Assembly (NCBI GenBank): GCA_002869615.1
Contig: PKUH01000104.1
Location: 1-45,383 of the forward strand
From: Desulfuromonas sp.
Lineage (GTDB): Bacteria > Desulfobacterota > Desulfuromonadia > Desulfuromonadales > UBA2294
Direction of reading: 5' to 3'
DNA length: 45,383 nt
Part shown: piece by piece, positions 24,643-33,051 of the stretch
Numbering within the stretch: position 1 is the stretch's first letter
Layout: each line of letters starts with the position of its first letter
Made by a program: the position numbers and the translations under genes
Notes under the pieces: generated by a model
What the model saw: the letters and a program-made list of their open reading frames with translations, nothing else
Told to the model about the DNA's origin: nothing
Database searches by the model: none

Positions 24643-25848
24643 TTAAAAATACCAGCGCAGAAGCAGGCCTCCGTTGTCGCCGGCCGAACCGAACTCGGAG
24701 CGGGGAATGAAAATGCCCGGCACAACCGCTTGAGGGTCTTCGCCGAAATTGAAGCTGTAGAAAAGGTCGAGACTCAGGTTGTCGGTGAGCGATAACTGCA
24801 GCTGCGGCCGCAGCAGGGTCGAGTCGTCTTCGAGATTACGGATGAGGAGTCCTGAGATTGATGCCAGCGGGTGGAACTCCCATGACGGGCCGAGCAGCAG
24901 GTACTGCTGACCGGTCAGGAAGGCGAGGCCTTCATTAAAAGGGGCCGATGTTGCCGCGAGCAGGTACTCTTCCGGCCTCTCGGCGCCGGCGCCGTTGTAG
25001 AGATATTGACCGAGCAGAACCGCTCCATTATTGAACCGGTACCAGAGCTCGATCGCACCGATCGTGAAGTCCTCATGCAGGTCGCCACCCGGTTGGCCGA
25101 CATCCTTGCCATTATAATAGCTGGCTTCCGCCTTGACGCCGAGGGTACCGAGATTCCCGGCAACGCCGAGGCCGAGCATTCCCCGATCGCGCAGGGTCCC
25201 ACCGATGCCGAGCAGGTCGATGCCGCTCTTGTTGACGGAGAAGGTCACCAGGTAGCTGTTCCGGTCGCGGTCAGCGCCAAAGACAATGGTGCCGCCGATC
25301 TGGCCGCCGAGACCGAAATAGTAAACAGTCCGAACCGCATCGACACCGGGGCGGACATCGGTATCGAGGGCATCCGGCGGGAACGGGGCAATGATGTCGA
25401 GTGGTGAAAAAATAACGATTCGACCGAAGCCGACAGCCTGCCTGCCGATCGACCAATCAAGATCCTGGTAGCTGCCGCCCAGAGTGAGACGATCTATCGA
25501 CAGCCGGTTCGACCAGCGAGCGCCGTGGTTCGAGTCGTGTTCGAGGTCGAGTCGCCGGTTCGGCGAATCCGCGGGCAGCAGAATCTGTGTCGGCGGGCCA
25601 CTGTACAGGGCGAGATTGTCGATTGCAAGTTCGGCTTTGATCACGTCGCCGATATCGGTTTTCATGCTCAGCCTTTGACTGTTGGCCGAGAAAAAACCGT
25701 CATCGAGCTGGCTCCAGGTCGGGCTGTCGTACCAGCTGTTCAGGGTTTTGATGTGACCGTCGATGGTCGGCGCAGAGAAGAGATTAGCCGCCGTCGGCAA
25801 CGGGAGCAGAATGCACAGGGCGATGATGAGGAGGCTGCGACTGAACAT
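24643..25848 (-). CDS. Outer-membrane beta-barrel protein of the ABC/LolA-like operon
   Basis: 401 residues with a signal peptide (SLLIIALCILLPLPTAA) and a C-terminal aromatic end LLLRWYF, the usual signal for BAM insertion. The body is a run of amphipathic strands with periodic Gly/aromatic residues (LTLGGSYQDLDWSIGRQAVG; LSLDLFYSFNFG). It resembles DUF1302/alginate-export-type porins in general form, but I cannot place it in a named family. It is the last gene of the operon and its start overlaps the ATPase stop by one base, which suggests it is the outer-membrane partner of that transporter. Confidence 0.7.
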   Translation of the reverse strand: MFSRSLLIIALCILLPLPTAANLFSAPTIDGHIKTLNSWYDSPTWSQLDDGFFSANSQRLSMKTDIGDVIKAELAIDNLALYSGPPTQILLPADSPNRRLDLEHDSNHGARWSNRLSIDRLTLGGSYQDLDWSIGRQAVGFGRIVIFSPLDIIAPFPPDALDTDVRPGVDAVRTVYYFGLGGQIGGTIVFGADRDRNSYLVTFSVNKSGIDLLGIGGTLRDRGMLGLGVAGNLGTLGVKAEASYYNGKDVGQPGGDLHEDFTIGAIELWYRFNNGAVLLGQYLYNGAGAERPEEYLLAATSAPFNEGLAFLTGQQYLLLGPSWEFHPLASISGLLIRNLEDDSTLLRPQLQLSLTDNLSLDLFYSFNFGEDPQAVVPGIFIPRSEFGSAGDNGGLLLRWYF

Positions 25849-26537
25849 TATTCGTCCTGGCGAATGTCATCTTCAAGGCGGCCATCGCGCAGGCGGATCA
25901 CCCGTTCGGCATGGGCAATGACCATCGGGTCGTGTGAGCTGAACAGGAAGGTTGTTCCTTTCTCCCGGTTCAGCTCACGCATCAGGTTGAGCAGGTCTTC
26001 GGCCGTATGCGAGTCGAGGTTGGCGGTCGGTTCATCGGCCAGCACAACCGCCGGCTCGGCGGCGATCGCCCGGGCCACGGCAACGCGCTGCTGTTGACCA
26101 CCCGAGAGATCATTGGGACGTCGATCTTCGAGCCCGTCAATTCCGAGTTCGGCGAACAGGGTCTTGATCCTCTCCCGTCTCGCGTCCGGTGCGACCCCCT
26201 GCAGCATCAGGGTGAATTCGGCATTCTCAGCGGCGGTCAGCACCGGGATGAGATTGTAGGACTGGAAGATAAATCCGATCCGCCTGAGCCGGAAGTCGGC
26301 CAGCTCCTTCGGCTTCATCTCGTTGTAGTTGTTGCCGTCAACAGCAATAGCGCCCTCGGTCGCCCGGTCAAGGGCGCCGATGATATTGAGCACCGTCGTC
26401 TTGCCGCTGCCGGAGGGGCCGGCCAGTACGGAAAACTCACCCGCCTTGATAAATAGATTCAGTTCCTGCACGGCGGCGATATTCTGGTTTCCGGACGGGT
26501 AGATCTTGGTTATGTTGCGCAGAGCTATAAGAGACAT
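25848..26537 (-). CDS. ABC transporter ATPase, LolD/MacB-like
   Basis: 229 residues, a single ATPase domain of the LolD/FtsE/MacB class. Walker A is GPSGSGKT (residues 40-47), the signature is LSGGQQQRVAVARA, Walker B is AVVLADEPTANLD and the H-loop is FLFSSHD. Such ATPases power mechanotransmission by FtsX-type permeases without moving substrate through the inner membrane. It has an AAGGA site and lies 97 bp after the second permease; the spacer contains heptad repeats. It overlaps the downstream barrel gene by one base. Confidence 0.92.
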   Translation of the reverse strand: MSLIALRNITKIYPSGNQNIAAVQELNLFIKAGEFSVLAGPSGSGKTTVLNIIGALDRATEGAIAVDGNNYNEMKPKELADFRLRRIGFIFQSYNLIPVLTAAENAEFTLMLQGVAPDARRERIKTLFAELGIDGLEDRRPNDLSGGQQQRVAVARAIAAEPAVVLADEPTANLDSHTAEDLLNLMRELNREKGTTFLFSSHDPMVIAHAERVIRLRDGRLEDDIRQDE

Positions 26538-26556
26538 GATTTTTCCTTGAAAAATA

Positions 26557-26629
26557 GTTGGCAGTTATCAGTTATTTCCTGTGTTTGTGAATTTTTTTAA
26601 CTGTTTACTGATCACTGACTACTGTCTAC
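26557..26629. repeat. Facing arrays of degenerate 7-base repeats
   Basis: On the plus strand GTTGGCA, GTTATCA, GTTATTT follow one another at 26557-26577. On the minus strand GTAGACA, GTAGTCA, GTGATCA, GTAAACA, GTTAAAA run from 26629 to 26595. Both arrays share GTNNNCA-like units and point toward each other across an AT-rich centre. They fill the only long gap in the transporter operon. Similar CAGT-type intergenic repeats are seen in other genomes, from memory; function unknown. Confidence 0.6.
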
Positions 26630-26634
26630 TTGTT

Positions 26635-27867
26635 TTAATGATGCCGCATCGCCTGGGCCGGTTCGATCCGGGCTGCCTTGGCGGCCGGATACAGGGATGC
26701 CACCACGGAAAGCACCAGTACGTAAACCGACATCTGCGCCATGTAGGCATAATCCCAGGTCGCCCGCAGGACCGGGTCGAAGACAACGCCGCCGAATTCC
26801 ATGGTGTCAGGTACGAAATTTCGCAGATCAATACCGACTTCGGCAAGGTACCAGGTCAAAAGACTTCCGAGGATATTGCCGAGAATCATCGCAATCAGTC
26901 CGATCATGAAGGCTTCAGCCATAACCATCTTGCGCAGCCTTCCGGGGGTTGCGCCGACCGCGAGAATGACCCCGAATTCACGAATCCGTTCCATAACCGA
27001 CATCAGCAGGGTGTTGACAACGCCGATCGTCACGATCAGCACGATGATCAGGAAAATTAACTTCTGACTGGCGTAATCGAGCTTGATCGCATTGGCGAGA
27101 TTGGCCATTGCGACTTCCCAGCTGACCGCGTGAAGGTCTGAGCCGGCGGGAAGTTGCCTGGTGATGACCGGAAGCAGCTGCTCCTCGAGATCGGAGTTTT
27201 CGAGAATGACGGCGAGTTCATGGATCGCGTCACGGTCGCCGGTCATTCCGGCGGCGCGCTGCCGCCCGACCATAACCAGCGAGCTGTCGACCTCGCGAAT
27301 TTTCGATTCAATGACGCCGCGGATGCGGAAGAGTTCACTGACCAGTTCGCCTTCCGGTCCCTGGGCGGTCACGACAAACTTGTTGCCGATGTTGAGCTTC
27401 AGCTCGCTGAGCAGGCGGCTGCCGACAAGCGCATCGCGGCTATCGAGAGAGCGGATCAGCCTGGTCGCATCGATGTTCTTGAGTAATGGATTGACGTCGT
27501 TCTCGGCGGCCGGATCTATGCCGGTGAGCAGGATGCCGCGGCTTTCCCGGCTCGACTGAGTCAATCCCGGCAGGTAGATGCGGGGGAGCGCAGCCTTGAC
27601 CCCTTCAAGCCGGGCAATATCCGCCGGCAGGCTTCCCATGTTCCAGGAAAGTTTGTCATCGCGCGAAGAGGCATAATCGCCCCGGTAAACCGCAATATGG
27701 CCGGAGCCGGAACGAACTCCGCTGTCGACCATCTGGGCATAAACGCCAAAAGCGAGATTGTGGAAACCCTGGACCAGCATCAGGCTGAAACTGATGGCGA
27801 TGACGGTGATGATGGTTCGGCGGCGGCTGCGCCAGATGTTGCGCCAGGCGAGGGTTGCAGTTTCCAC
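26635..27867 (-). CDS. FtsX-family ABC permease (LolC/E-like), second
   Basis: 410 residues starting at GTG 27867 behind a GAGGAATAAC site. Topology is one N-terminal membrane helix (RTIITVIAISFSLMLVQGFH), a large periplasmic MacB-like domain of about 230 residues, then three membrane helices near the C-terminus (LIFLIIVLIVTIGVVNTLLM, MIGLIAMILGNILGSLLTWY, and a last one before AKAARIEPAQA). The MERIREFGVILAVGA motif is typical of LolC/LolE and MacB. It follows the first permease by one base and the two are homologous, so they probably form a heterodimer. Confidence 0.88.
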   Translation of the reverse strand: METATLAWRNIWRSRRRTIITVIAISFSLMLVQGFHNLAFGVYAQMVDSGVRSGSGHIAVYRGDYASSRDDKLSWNMGSLPADIARLEGVKAALPRIYLPGLTQSSRESRGILLTGIDPAAENDVNPLLKNIDATRLIRSLDSRDALVGSRLLSELKLNIGNKFVVTAQGPEGELVSELFRIRGVIESKIREVDSSLVMVGRQRAAGMTGDRDAIHELAVILENSDLEEQLLPVITRQLPAGSDLHAVSWEVAMANLANAIKLDYASQKLIFLIIVLIVTIGVVNTLLMSVMERIREFGVILAVGATPGRLRKMVMAEAFMIGLIAMILGNILGSLLTWYLAEVGIDLRNFVPDTMEFGGVVFDPVLRATWDYAYMAQMSVYVLVLSVVASLYPAAKAARIEPAQAMRHH

Positions 27868-27868
27868 G

Positions 27869-29092
27869 TTATTCCTCCCTGATCGCTTCGACCGGCTGCA
27901 GTTTGGCGGCCCGGCGGGCCGGGAAGTAGCCGGCGAGAAGGGAAATGACGATCAGCAACCAGGCCGGGTCAATAAAGTTGCGCTGTTCGAAGATCGCCTT
28001 GAGGCGTGGCTGGATCGTGCCGCCGGCATAGGTGACCGGGGTAATCCAGGCGGAGAGGTCGATGCCGACCGTTGCCATGTAGTAACTCAGGCTGAGGCCG
28101 AGAACCAGCCCGAATGCGACCCCGATCAGCCCGAGCAGGAAAGATTCCAGCAAAACCAGCCGCTTGATCTGGTGCGGGCGGAGGCCGAGGGCCATCAGGA
28201 TGCCGAATTCGCGGGTCCGCTCCATGACCGACATGAAAATCGTATTAAGGATGCCGAGGCCGGTCGCGATGTAAAGAATAATAACGAAGATAAAACGGGT
28301 GATGTCAAAGGAGGCAATCGCTTCCCGCATCTCCGGCAGCAGTTTGCCCCAATCTGTTGCTTCAAACCGATCATCCAGCAGCGGAGCAATTTGTGCACTC
28401 AACGACTCGGCCTGCAGCGGATCATCGACGGCGAGGGTGATTTCATGAATCCTGTCATCGAGGGCCATGACCCGCTGCAGCCAGGAGATCGGCACCAGGA
28501 CCAGACTGTTGTCATGGCCGCCGTGGCCGGTCCTGAAAATGCCCCGGACCGTCAAAATATCATTGCCGATCGATCCGTCGGCGGCCTGGGTGACAAAAAC
28601 CAGCTCATCGTCCGGCTCGACGCCAAGTTTTTTGGCGAGGGCCGATCCGAGGACGGCGCCACCGCTATCGTCGGCGTCGAGATATTCTCCGGCTGTGATC
28701 TGCCGGTGCAGTTTGGTAACAGTCTTTTCCTGTTCGGGATAGATCCCGAGAAGTTCGGCCGGATAGCTGCTCTCAAGATGTGAAACCAGTCCGAAGCCGC
28801 GCAAGCGCTCGCTGAGACCGCGGACCTGTTCGATCTCGGCAAGTTTCCGGTGCAACGCCGGATCAGACGCGAAATTCTTGTAGAGGTCGCGATCATCAAG
28901 GTAATTATCGGTGGTAACGATGATATGCCCGTAGTATTGCTCGGTCGTCGAGGCGAGGACATCGACCAGCATTCCGGAAAAAACCCCGAGTGAAAGAGAG
29001 AGCAGGGCGAGGGAGACGATCATCGCCGACAGGGTCAGCAGGGTGCGCCGTCGATTACGCCAGAGGTTTCGGGAAGCGAGTCGTAGCAGCAT
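27869..29092 (-). CDS. FtsX-family ABC permease (LolC/E-like), first
   Basis: 407 residues with the same layout as its downstream neighbour: membrane helix 1 (RTLLTLSAMIVSLALLSLSL), a periplasmic domain, and three C-terminal helices with the motif MERTREFGILMALGL. Near its end PARRAAKLQPVEAIREE is the usual tail of these permeases. It begins 2 bp after the LolA-like gene and ends 1 bp before the second permease. Together with the ATPase these make a LolCDE-type transporter. The true lolCDE of the organism is presumably elsewhere, so this may be a dedicated system for another lipid or lipoprotein. Confidence 0.88.
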   Translation of the reverse strand: MLLRLASRNLWRNRRRTLLTLSAMIVSLALLSLSLGVFSGMLVDVLASTTEQYYGHIIVTTDNYLDDRDLYKNFASDPALHRKLAEIEQVRGLSERLRGFGLVSHLESSYPAELLGIYPEQEKTVTKLHRQITAGEYLDADDSGGAVLGSALAKKLGVEPDDELVFVTQAADGSIGNDILTVRGIFRTGHGGHDNSLVLVPISWLQRVMALDDRIHEITLAVDDPLQAESLSAQIAPLLDDRFEATDWGKLLPEMREAIASFDITRFIFVIILYIATGLGILNTIFMSVMERTREFGILMALGLRPHQIKRLVLLESFLLGLIGVAFGLVLGLSLSYYMATVGIDLSAWITPVTYAGGTIQPRLKAIFEQRNFIDPAWLLIVISLLAGYFPARRAAKLQPVEAIREE

Positions 29093-29094
29093 AT

Positions 29095-29826
29095 CTATCG
29101 TTTCAGGTTGCGCAGCGAAAAGAAGCTTTTCTTGATGCCGATGTTGAAGTCGATGTCGGAGTAACGGATAATCGTCTGTTCCTCGGGTTCATCGACCGGC
29201 AATATGGTCATGCGCAGCGGGATGATACGCCCGTCGATCTTCCTGACTTCATCGAAGACCATGTCGCGTACCTTGATCATCTCTTCGTCGAAATAGGAAA
29301 CGGTTCCCGGAACCTCCATCGGCCGCAGGATCTCGTAGACAATCTTGCCCCAGACGACCACCGCATCCGGTTTCGGAATGCATTCGATCAGGTAGCGCTC
29401 CGTGCTCTCCTCGATCAGCGTGAAGGTGTAGTCCTCGTCGATCTTGTTCGCCTTGACCAGGTCGTCGTTGGTGATATGACTCCCCATCCAGGCGCCCCCC
29501 ATCATCGAGGGCGGCACCTTGATCACCCGGTCGATTTTCGGCAGGTAATTCCAGACCTCCTTGTCGACCTTGAGGGTGGCGACGCCTCTCTCTTTTGATG
29601 GTTCGAGGATGCGCACCAGGAAATGATCACGACCGAGCGACCAGGCATCCATCGTCAGTGAACGCTCCCAGTGTTTGGCGCGGATGTTCATCTCCATGCG
29701 AGACCTGGAGGAGAGCCCCATGTACTGCTCCTCGACCTTGCGGATCAGCCCCTTGAGATCGGCGGACCATGCCGGATGCGGCATCAGAAACAGCGTAAAA
29801 AGAAGAATTGTGGCAACTCGAAACAT
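29095..29826 (-). CDS. LolA-like outer-membrane lipoprotein-sorting protein
   Basis: 243 residues with a signal peptide (ATILLFTLFLMPHPAWS). It belongs to the LolA-like family annotated as outer membrane lipoprotein-sorting protein (PF17131 type), seen by the MDAWSLGRDHFLVRILEPSKERG and EVWNYLPKIDRVIKVPPSMM segments and the final DIDFN strand. Members are thought to be periplasmic carriers with a hydrophobic groove, often encoded beside lipid exporters. It is the first gene of the operon, ahead of two permeases, the ATPase and the barrel, and has an AAGAGG ribosome site. The cargo is unknown. Confidence 0.85.
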   Translation of the reverse strand: MFRVATILLFTLFLMPHPAWSADLKGLIRKVEEQYMGLSSRSRMEMNIRAKHWERSLTMDAWSLGRDHFLVRILEPSKERGVATLKVDKEVWNYLPKIDRVIKVPPSMMGGAWMGSHITNDDLVKANKIDEDYTFTLIEESTERYLIECIPKPDAVVVWGKIVYEILRPMEVPGTVSYFDEEMIKVRDMVFDEVRKIDGRIIPLRMTILPVDEPEEQTIIRYSDIDFNIGIKKSFFSLRNLKR

Positions 29827-29835
29827 ATTGGCCTC

Positions 29836-29864
29836 TTGGAGTGTCGGCTCAGTTGTTCTATTAT
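29836..29864 (+). promoter_or_regulatory. Promoter for the molybdopterin oxidoreductase operon
   Basis: TTGGAG (29836-29841) and TATTAT (29859-29864) with 17-bp spacing, in the divergent gap between the LolA-like gene and the oxidoreductase. The same AT-rich box reads TATAAT on the other strand and may serve the opposite gene. Confidence 0.5.
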
Positions 29865-29906
29865 ACAGACAAAACCCACGACTTCCAGAATGAATGGATA
29901 CACGCT

Positions 29907-31907
29907 ATGCAAAAGAATCAATTCCGATCGGTCTGTCCTTATGATTGTCCCGATACCTGTGGCCTCCTCGTTGAAGTTGGAGAGGGCCAGGTGCTCTCGG
30001 TCAAGGGCGATCCGGATCATCCGTTTACGGCCGGTTTCCTCTGTGCCAAGATGAACCGGTATGCCGATACGGTGCATCATGCCGGTCGACTGACTACACC
30101 GCTGTTGCGGACCGGGGTGAAGGGTCGCGGAGAATTCAGGCCGATCGGCTGGGATGAGGCGGCCGCCATGATCGCCGATAAATGGCAGACAATCATCAGC
30201 GAAAGCGGCGCAGAGTCGATCCTGCCGTATTCTTATGCCGGAACGATGGGGCTTGTGCAGCGTAACGCCGGCCATGCCTTCTTCCATAAAGTCGGCGCCT
30301 CGCAGCTCGAGCGGACCATCTGTGTCGCCGCCAAAAGTGCCGGCTGGGAGGCGGTGCTCGGAAGTACGCCGGCTCCGGTTCCGGAGACAGTGCTCGCGAG
30401 CGATCTGGTTCTGCTCTGGGGGATTAACGTTGTCGCGACCAATATCCATTTCGTGCCGTTGCTGAAACAGGCAAAAAAGAATGGTGCGAAGGTGGTGATG
30501 ATCGACACCTACGCCAATCATTCAAAGGATCTCGCCGACGAGCTTATCCTGATCCGCCCCGGCAGCGACGGTGCCTTGGCCCTCGGGATCATGTATATCC
30601 TTGAACGTGAACGACTGGTCGATGAATCGTTTATTGCTGAACATGTTTTCGGCTATGAAAGACTGCGTGACGAGGTCCTGCCGTTCAACACGCCGGGCAA
30701 AACGGCGGAGCGGACCGGCCTCGATGTGGCGGTGATCGAGCAGCTGGCCCGGGATTACGCCGGGGCATCGGCTCCGTTGATCCGGCTCGGCTCGGCGCTG
30801 TCACGTTATGCCAACGGAGGCATGAATATCCGGACCATTTCGACCCTGCCGGCTCTGGTCGGAGCCTATGGTAAAGCGGGAGGCGGCTGTCTGGGGAATA
30901 CCTCGACCGGACATTTGTTCGATATGTCGGTTATCGAGCGCCCCGATTTCCTGCAGGCACCGAGCCGTCCGGTCAATATGAATCAGCTCGGCTCGGCGCT
31001 GAACAGTCTTGATGATCCGCCGATCAGATCACTTTATGTCTATCATTCCAACCCGGCCGCTATTGCGCCTGACCAGAATGAAGTGATCCGGGGGCTTGAA
31101 CGGGACGACCTTTTTACGGTTGTCCATGAACGATTTATGACCGACACCGCCCGCTATGCCGATATCGTTCTGCCGGCCACCAGCTCGGTTGAGCATTCAG
31201 ATATCTACAAGTCTTACGGTTCATACACCCTGCAGCGGTCAAAACCGGTGATTGCGCCGGTCGGTTCCAGCAAGTCGAACTGGGAGACCTTCTGCCTTCT
31301 GGCCGCCGCCCTCGGATGCGATGAGCCGTTCTTTGCCATGAGCGAAGATCAACTGATCGATCAGCTGATTGAACGGTCTCCGGTCAAAGACCATATCGAT
31401 GTCGCGGCCCTGAACCGTGGTGAGTGCCAACTGCTGCCGGCGGACAATCCCGGACCGCCGTTCGGAACGCAATCGGGGCGGATTGAAATTGAAAATTTTC
31501 AACTCGACGAGCCGCTGCCCCGTTATCTGCCGACAGCGCCGGCGAATTATCCGCTCCGGCTGATGACGGCACCGGCGCTGCACATCCTCAATTCGAGCTT
31601 CTGTGAGCGCGACGATGTCCGGCAGGCCGAGAAGGGGATGCGGCTGCAGATGCATCCGGATGAAGCCCGGAAGCGGGGGCTGGCCGACGGTGCCCTGGTG
31701 CTCGTCGCCAACGATCAGGGCGAGGTCACATTTTTCCTGACGGTCACTGCCGATGTCCCCATCGGAGTGGTCGTTGCCGAGGGCGCCTGGTGGCGCGATG
31801 CGGCGCCGGGGAATCGGACGGTCAATGCCCTGACGTCGCAGCGCCTGACCGACATGGGGCGGGGAAGTACCCTCTATGACAATTTTGTCGAAGTGAGAAA
31901 GACATGA
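29907..31907 (+). CDS. Molybdopterin oxidoreductase with one [4Fe-4S] cluster
   Basis: 666 residues, a member of the DMSO-reductase superfamily. The N-terminal cluster motif is C10-x3-C14-x3-C18-x27-C46, so a [4Fe-4S] cluster is expected. The RTICVAAKSAGWEAVLG region probably holds the molybdenum-ligating residue (Cys in TIC), and the molybdopterin dinucleotide-binding domain occupies about the last 120 residues (LNSSFCERDD; MHPDEARKRGLADG). There is no Tat signal, so it should be cytoplasmic. No electron-transfer or membrane subunit is adjacent, unlike most members. The ATG at 29907 is chosen because it directly precedes the cluster motif. Its stop overlaps the Crp/Fnr start by four bases. 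The substrate cannot be inferred. Confidence 0.85.
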   Translation: MQKNQFRSVCPYDCPDTCGLLVEVGEGQVLSVKGDPDHPFTAGFLCAKMNRYADTVHHAGRLTTPLLRTGVKGRGEFRPIGWDEAAAMIADKWQTIISESGAESILPYSYAGTMGLVQRNAGHAFFHKVGASQLERTICVAAKSAGWEAVLGSTPAPVPETVLASDLVLLWGINVVATNIHFVPLLKQAKKNGAKVVMIDTYANHSKDLADELILIRPGSDGALALGIMYILERERLVDESFIAEHVFGYERLRDEVLPFNTPGKTAERTGLDVAVIEQLARDYAGASAPLIRLGSALSRYANGGMNIRTISTLPALVGAYGKAGGGCLGNTSTGHLFDMSVIERPDFLQAPSRPVNMNQLGSALNSLDDPPIRSLYVYHSNPAAIAPDQNEVIRGLERDDLFTVVHERFMTDTARYADIVLPATSSVEHSDIYKSYGSYTLQRSKPVIAPVGSSKSNWETFCLLAAALGCDEPFFAMSEDQLIDQLIERSPVKDHIDVAALNRGECQLLPADNPGPPFGTQSGRIEIENFQLDEPLPRYLPTAPANYPLRLMTAPALHILNSSFCERDDVRQAEKGMRLQMHPDEARKRGLADGALVLVANDQGEVTFFLTVTADVPIGVVVAEGAWWRDAAPGNRTVNALTSQRLTDMGRGSTLYDNFVEVRKT

Positions 31908-32611
31908 CTTTTACTGCTGCCGGTCCAGATAAAAACACCCATTTACGAATCGCCGCCTTTCCTTTTTTTACGGATCTTTCAGAACAGGGGCGTTTGCTCC
32001 TGCTTGGTGCATTGCAGCCAATGCTGATTGAACGGGGTACAGAACTCCTTGATGAAGGCGCTTTCTGCCAGGCGCTGCTGTTGGTCGAGTCGGGTGCGAT
32101 CAGGGTTTTCAAGATGTCTCCCGCCGGCCGTGAAATCACCCTCTACCAGGTTGCCCCCGGTGAGAGCTGCGTTCTCGGGACCTCCTGCGTCGTCAATGAT
32201 TTGCGCTATCCGGCCCAAGCTGTTTGCACCGTCGATACCAGTGCACTGGCTGTCCCGGCACCAGTATTTCGCCAGCTTTACGAAGAAGAGCCAGCAGTTC
32301 GTTCATTCGTCATGGATCTGTTTTCACGCCGGCTTTCCGACATAATGGTTTTGGTCGAGGAAGTTGCATTTCGACGGATGGACGAGCGGCTGGCTGCTTT
32401 TCTGCTTGAAAAAGGAATCGTTTCTCCCGGTGTTTTCAAGCCGATCGAAATGAGTCACGAAGAAATTGCTTCTCACCTGGGAACCGCCCGTGAGGTCGTC
32501 AGTCGAGTTTTACAGCAATTTGTTGATGATGGACTGGTTCATCTCGAAAGAAAAAAGGTTGTCCTGTTGAAAGCTTCTGATTTGCAGCTTCGTTCAGGAC
32601 CGGAAAAATAA
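31904..32611 (+). CDS. Crp/Fnr-family transcriptional regulator
   Basis: 235 residues. A cyclic-nucleotide-binding-type beta-barrel comes first (LLVESGAIRVFKMSPAGREI, PGESCVLGTSCVV), then a dimerisation helix and a winged helix-turn-helix (MSHEEIASHLGTAREVVSRVLQQF). There is no N-terminal Fnr cysteine cluster, although Cys residues do occur in the sensor domain, so it resembles HcpR/DNR-type or redox-sensing members more than Fnr. Its ATGA overlap with the oxidoreductase gene implies joint expression. A perfect TGTGA-N6-TCACA site lies 9 bp after its stop, before the DUF2892 gene, and may be its own target. Confidence 0.88.
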   Translation: MTFTAAGPDKNTHLRIAAFPFFTDLSEQGRLLLLGALQPMLIERGTELLDEGAFCQALLLVESGAIRVFKMSPAGREITLYQVAPGESCVLGTSCVVNDLRYPAQAVCTVDTSALAVPAPVFRQLYEEEPAVRSFVMDLFSRRLSDIMVLVEEVAFRRMDERLAAFLLEKGIVSPGVFKPIEMSHEEIASHLGTAREVVSRVLQQFVDDGLVHLERKKVVLLKASDLQLRSGPEK

Positions 32612-32619
32612 TTACACTT

Positions 32620-32637
32620 TTGTGACTCGGGTCACAG
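32620..32637. promoter_or_regulatory. Crp/HcpR-type operator
   Basis: TTGTGAC TCGG GTCACAG is an almost perfect palindrome matching both the CRP consensus TGTGA-N6-TCACA and the HcpR-type TTGTGAC-N4-GTCACAA. It lies 69 bp upstream of the DUF2892 start and directly after a Crp/Fnr regulator gene. Confidence 0.75.
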
Positions 32638-32706
32638 AAACATGGAAAGACTTCCGGTAACCTCCGGTTAAAGACTGAACACTCATTACTTAACGGAGGT
32701 TGTGCC

Positions 32707-32907
32707 ATGAAACAGAATGTACACAAAATTGACAGGATTCTTCGACTATCGCTGGGGGCTGCCCTGCTGATTTATTTCTTTACCGGTCCGTCCGATTATA
32801 GTGTTTTTGGATTGCTCGGGATTATTCCTCTGCTAACAGGTCTCGTCGGGTTCTGCCCACTTTACGCGGTCCTCGGCATTGATGGCTGTAAATGTAACAG
32901 GAGTTGA
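32707..32907 (+). CDS. DUF2892 small membrane protein
   Basis: 66 residues with two membrane helices (ILRLSLGAALLIYFFTG and VFGLLGIIPLLTGLVGFCPL) and the family's typical RILRLSLG start and GFCPLYAVLGI end. DUF2892 proteins are inner-membrane proteins, often fused or adjacent to rhodanese or sulfide-handling enzymes; the CPLY Cys and two C-terminal Cys (GCKCN) could bind metal or persulfide. A GGAGG site precedes the ATG. The upstream operator suggests regulation by the adjacent Crp/Fnr protein. Confidence 0.85.
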   Translation: MKQNVHKIDRILRLSLGAALLIYFFTGPSDYSVFGLLGIIPLLTGLVGFCPLYAVLGIDGCKCNRS

Positions 32908-32932
32908 TCAATAAAATCCGCCAGTGTTGTAA

Positions 32933-32973
32933 AATAAGGGACACTTCCCGCTCCCAGGGACGTGTCCCTTATT
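32933..32973. repeat. Solo GGGACAC hairpin of the dispersed repeat family
   Basis: A 12-bp perfect stem AATAAGGGACAC/GTGTCCCTTATT at 32933-32944 and 32962-32973, extended inside by TCCC/GGGA. It matches the bounding hairpins of the elements at 1149-1518 and 44898-45285 but has no internal part. It may also end transcription of the DUF2892 gene. Confidence 0.75.
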
Positions 32974-33051
32974 GCTAATGCAAAGATTACTGGTCTAGTC
33001 AGGTTTGTTTGGTTATAATCAACAAAAAAACCAACAATGCGGAGGATAATA

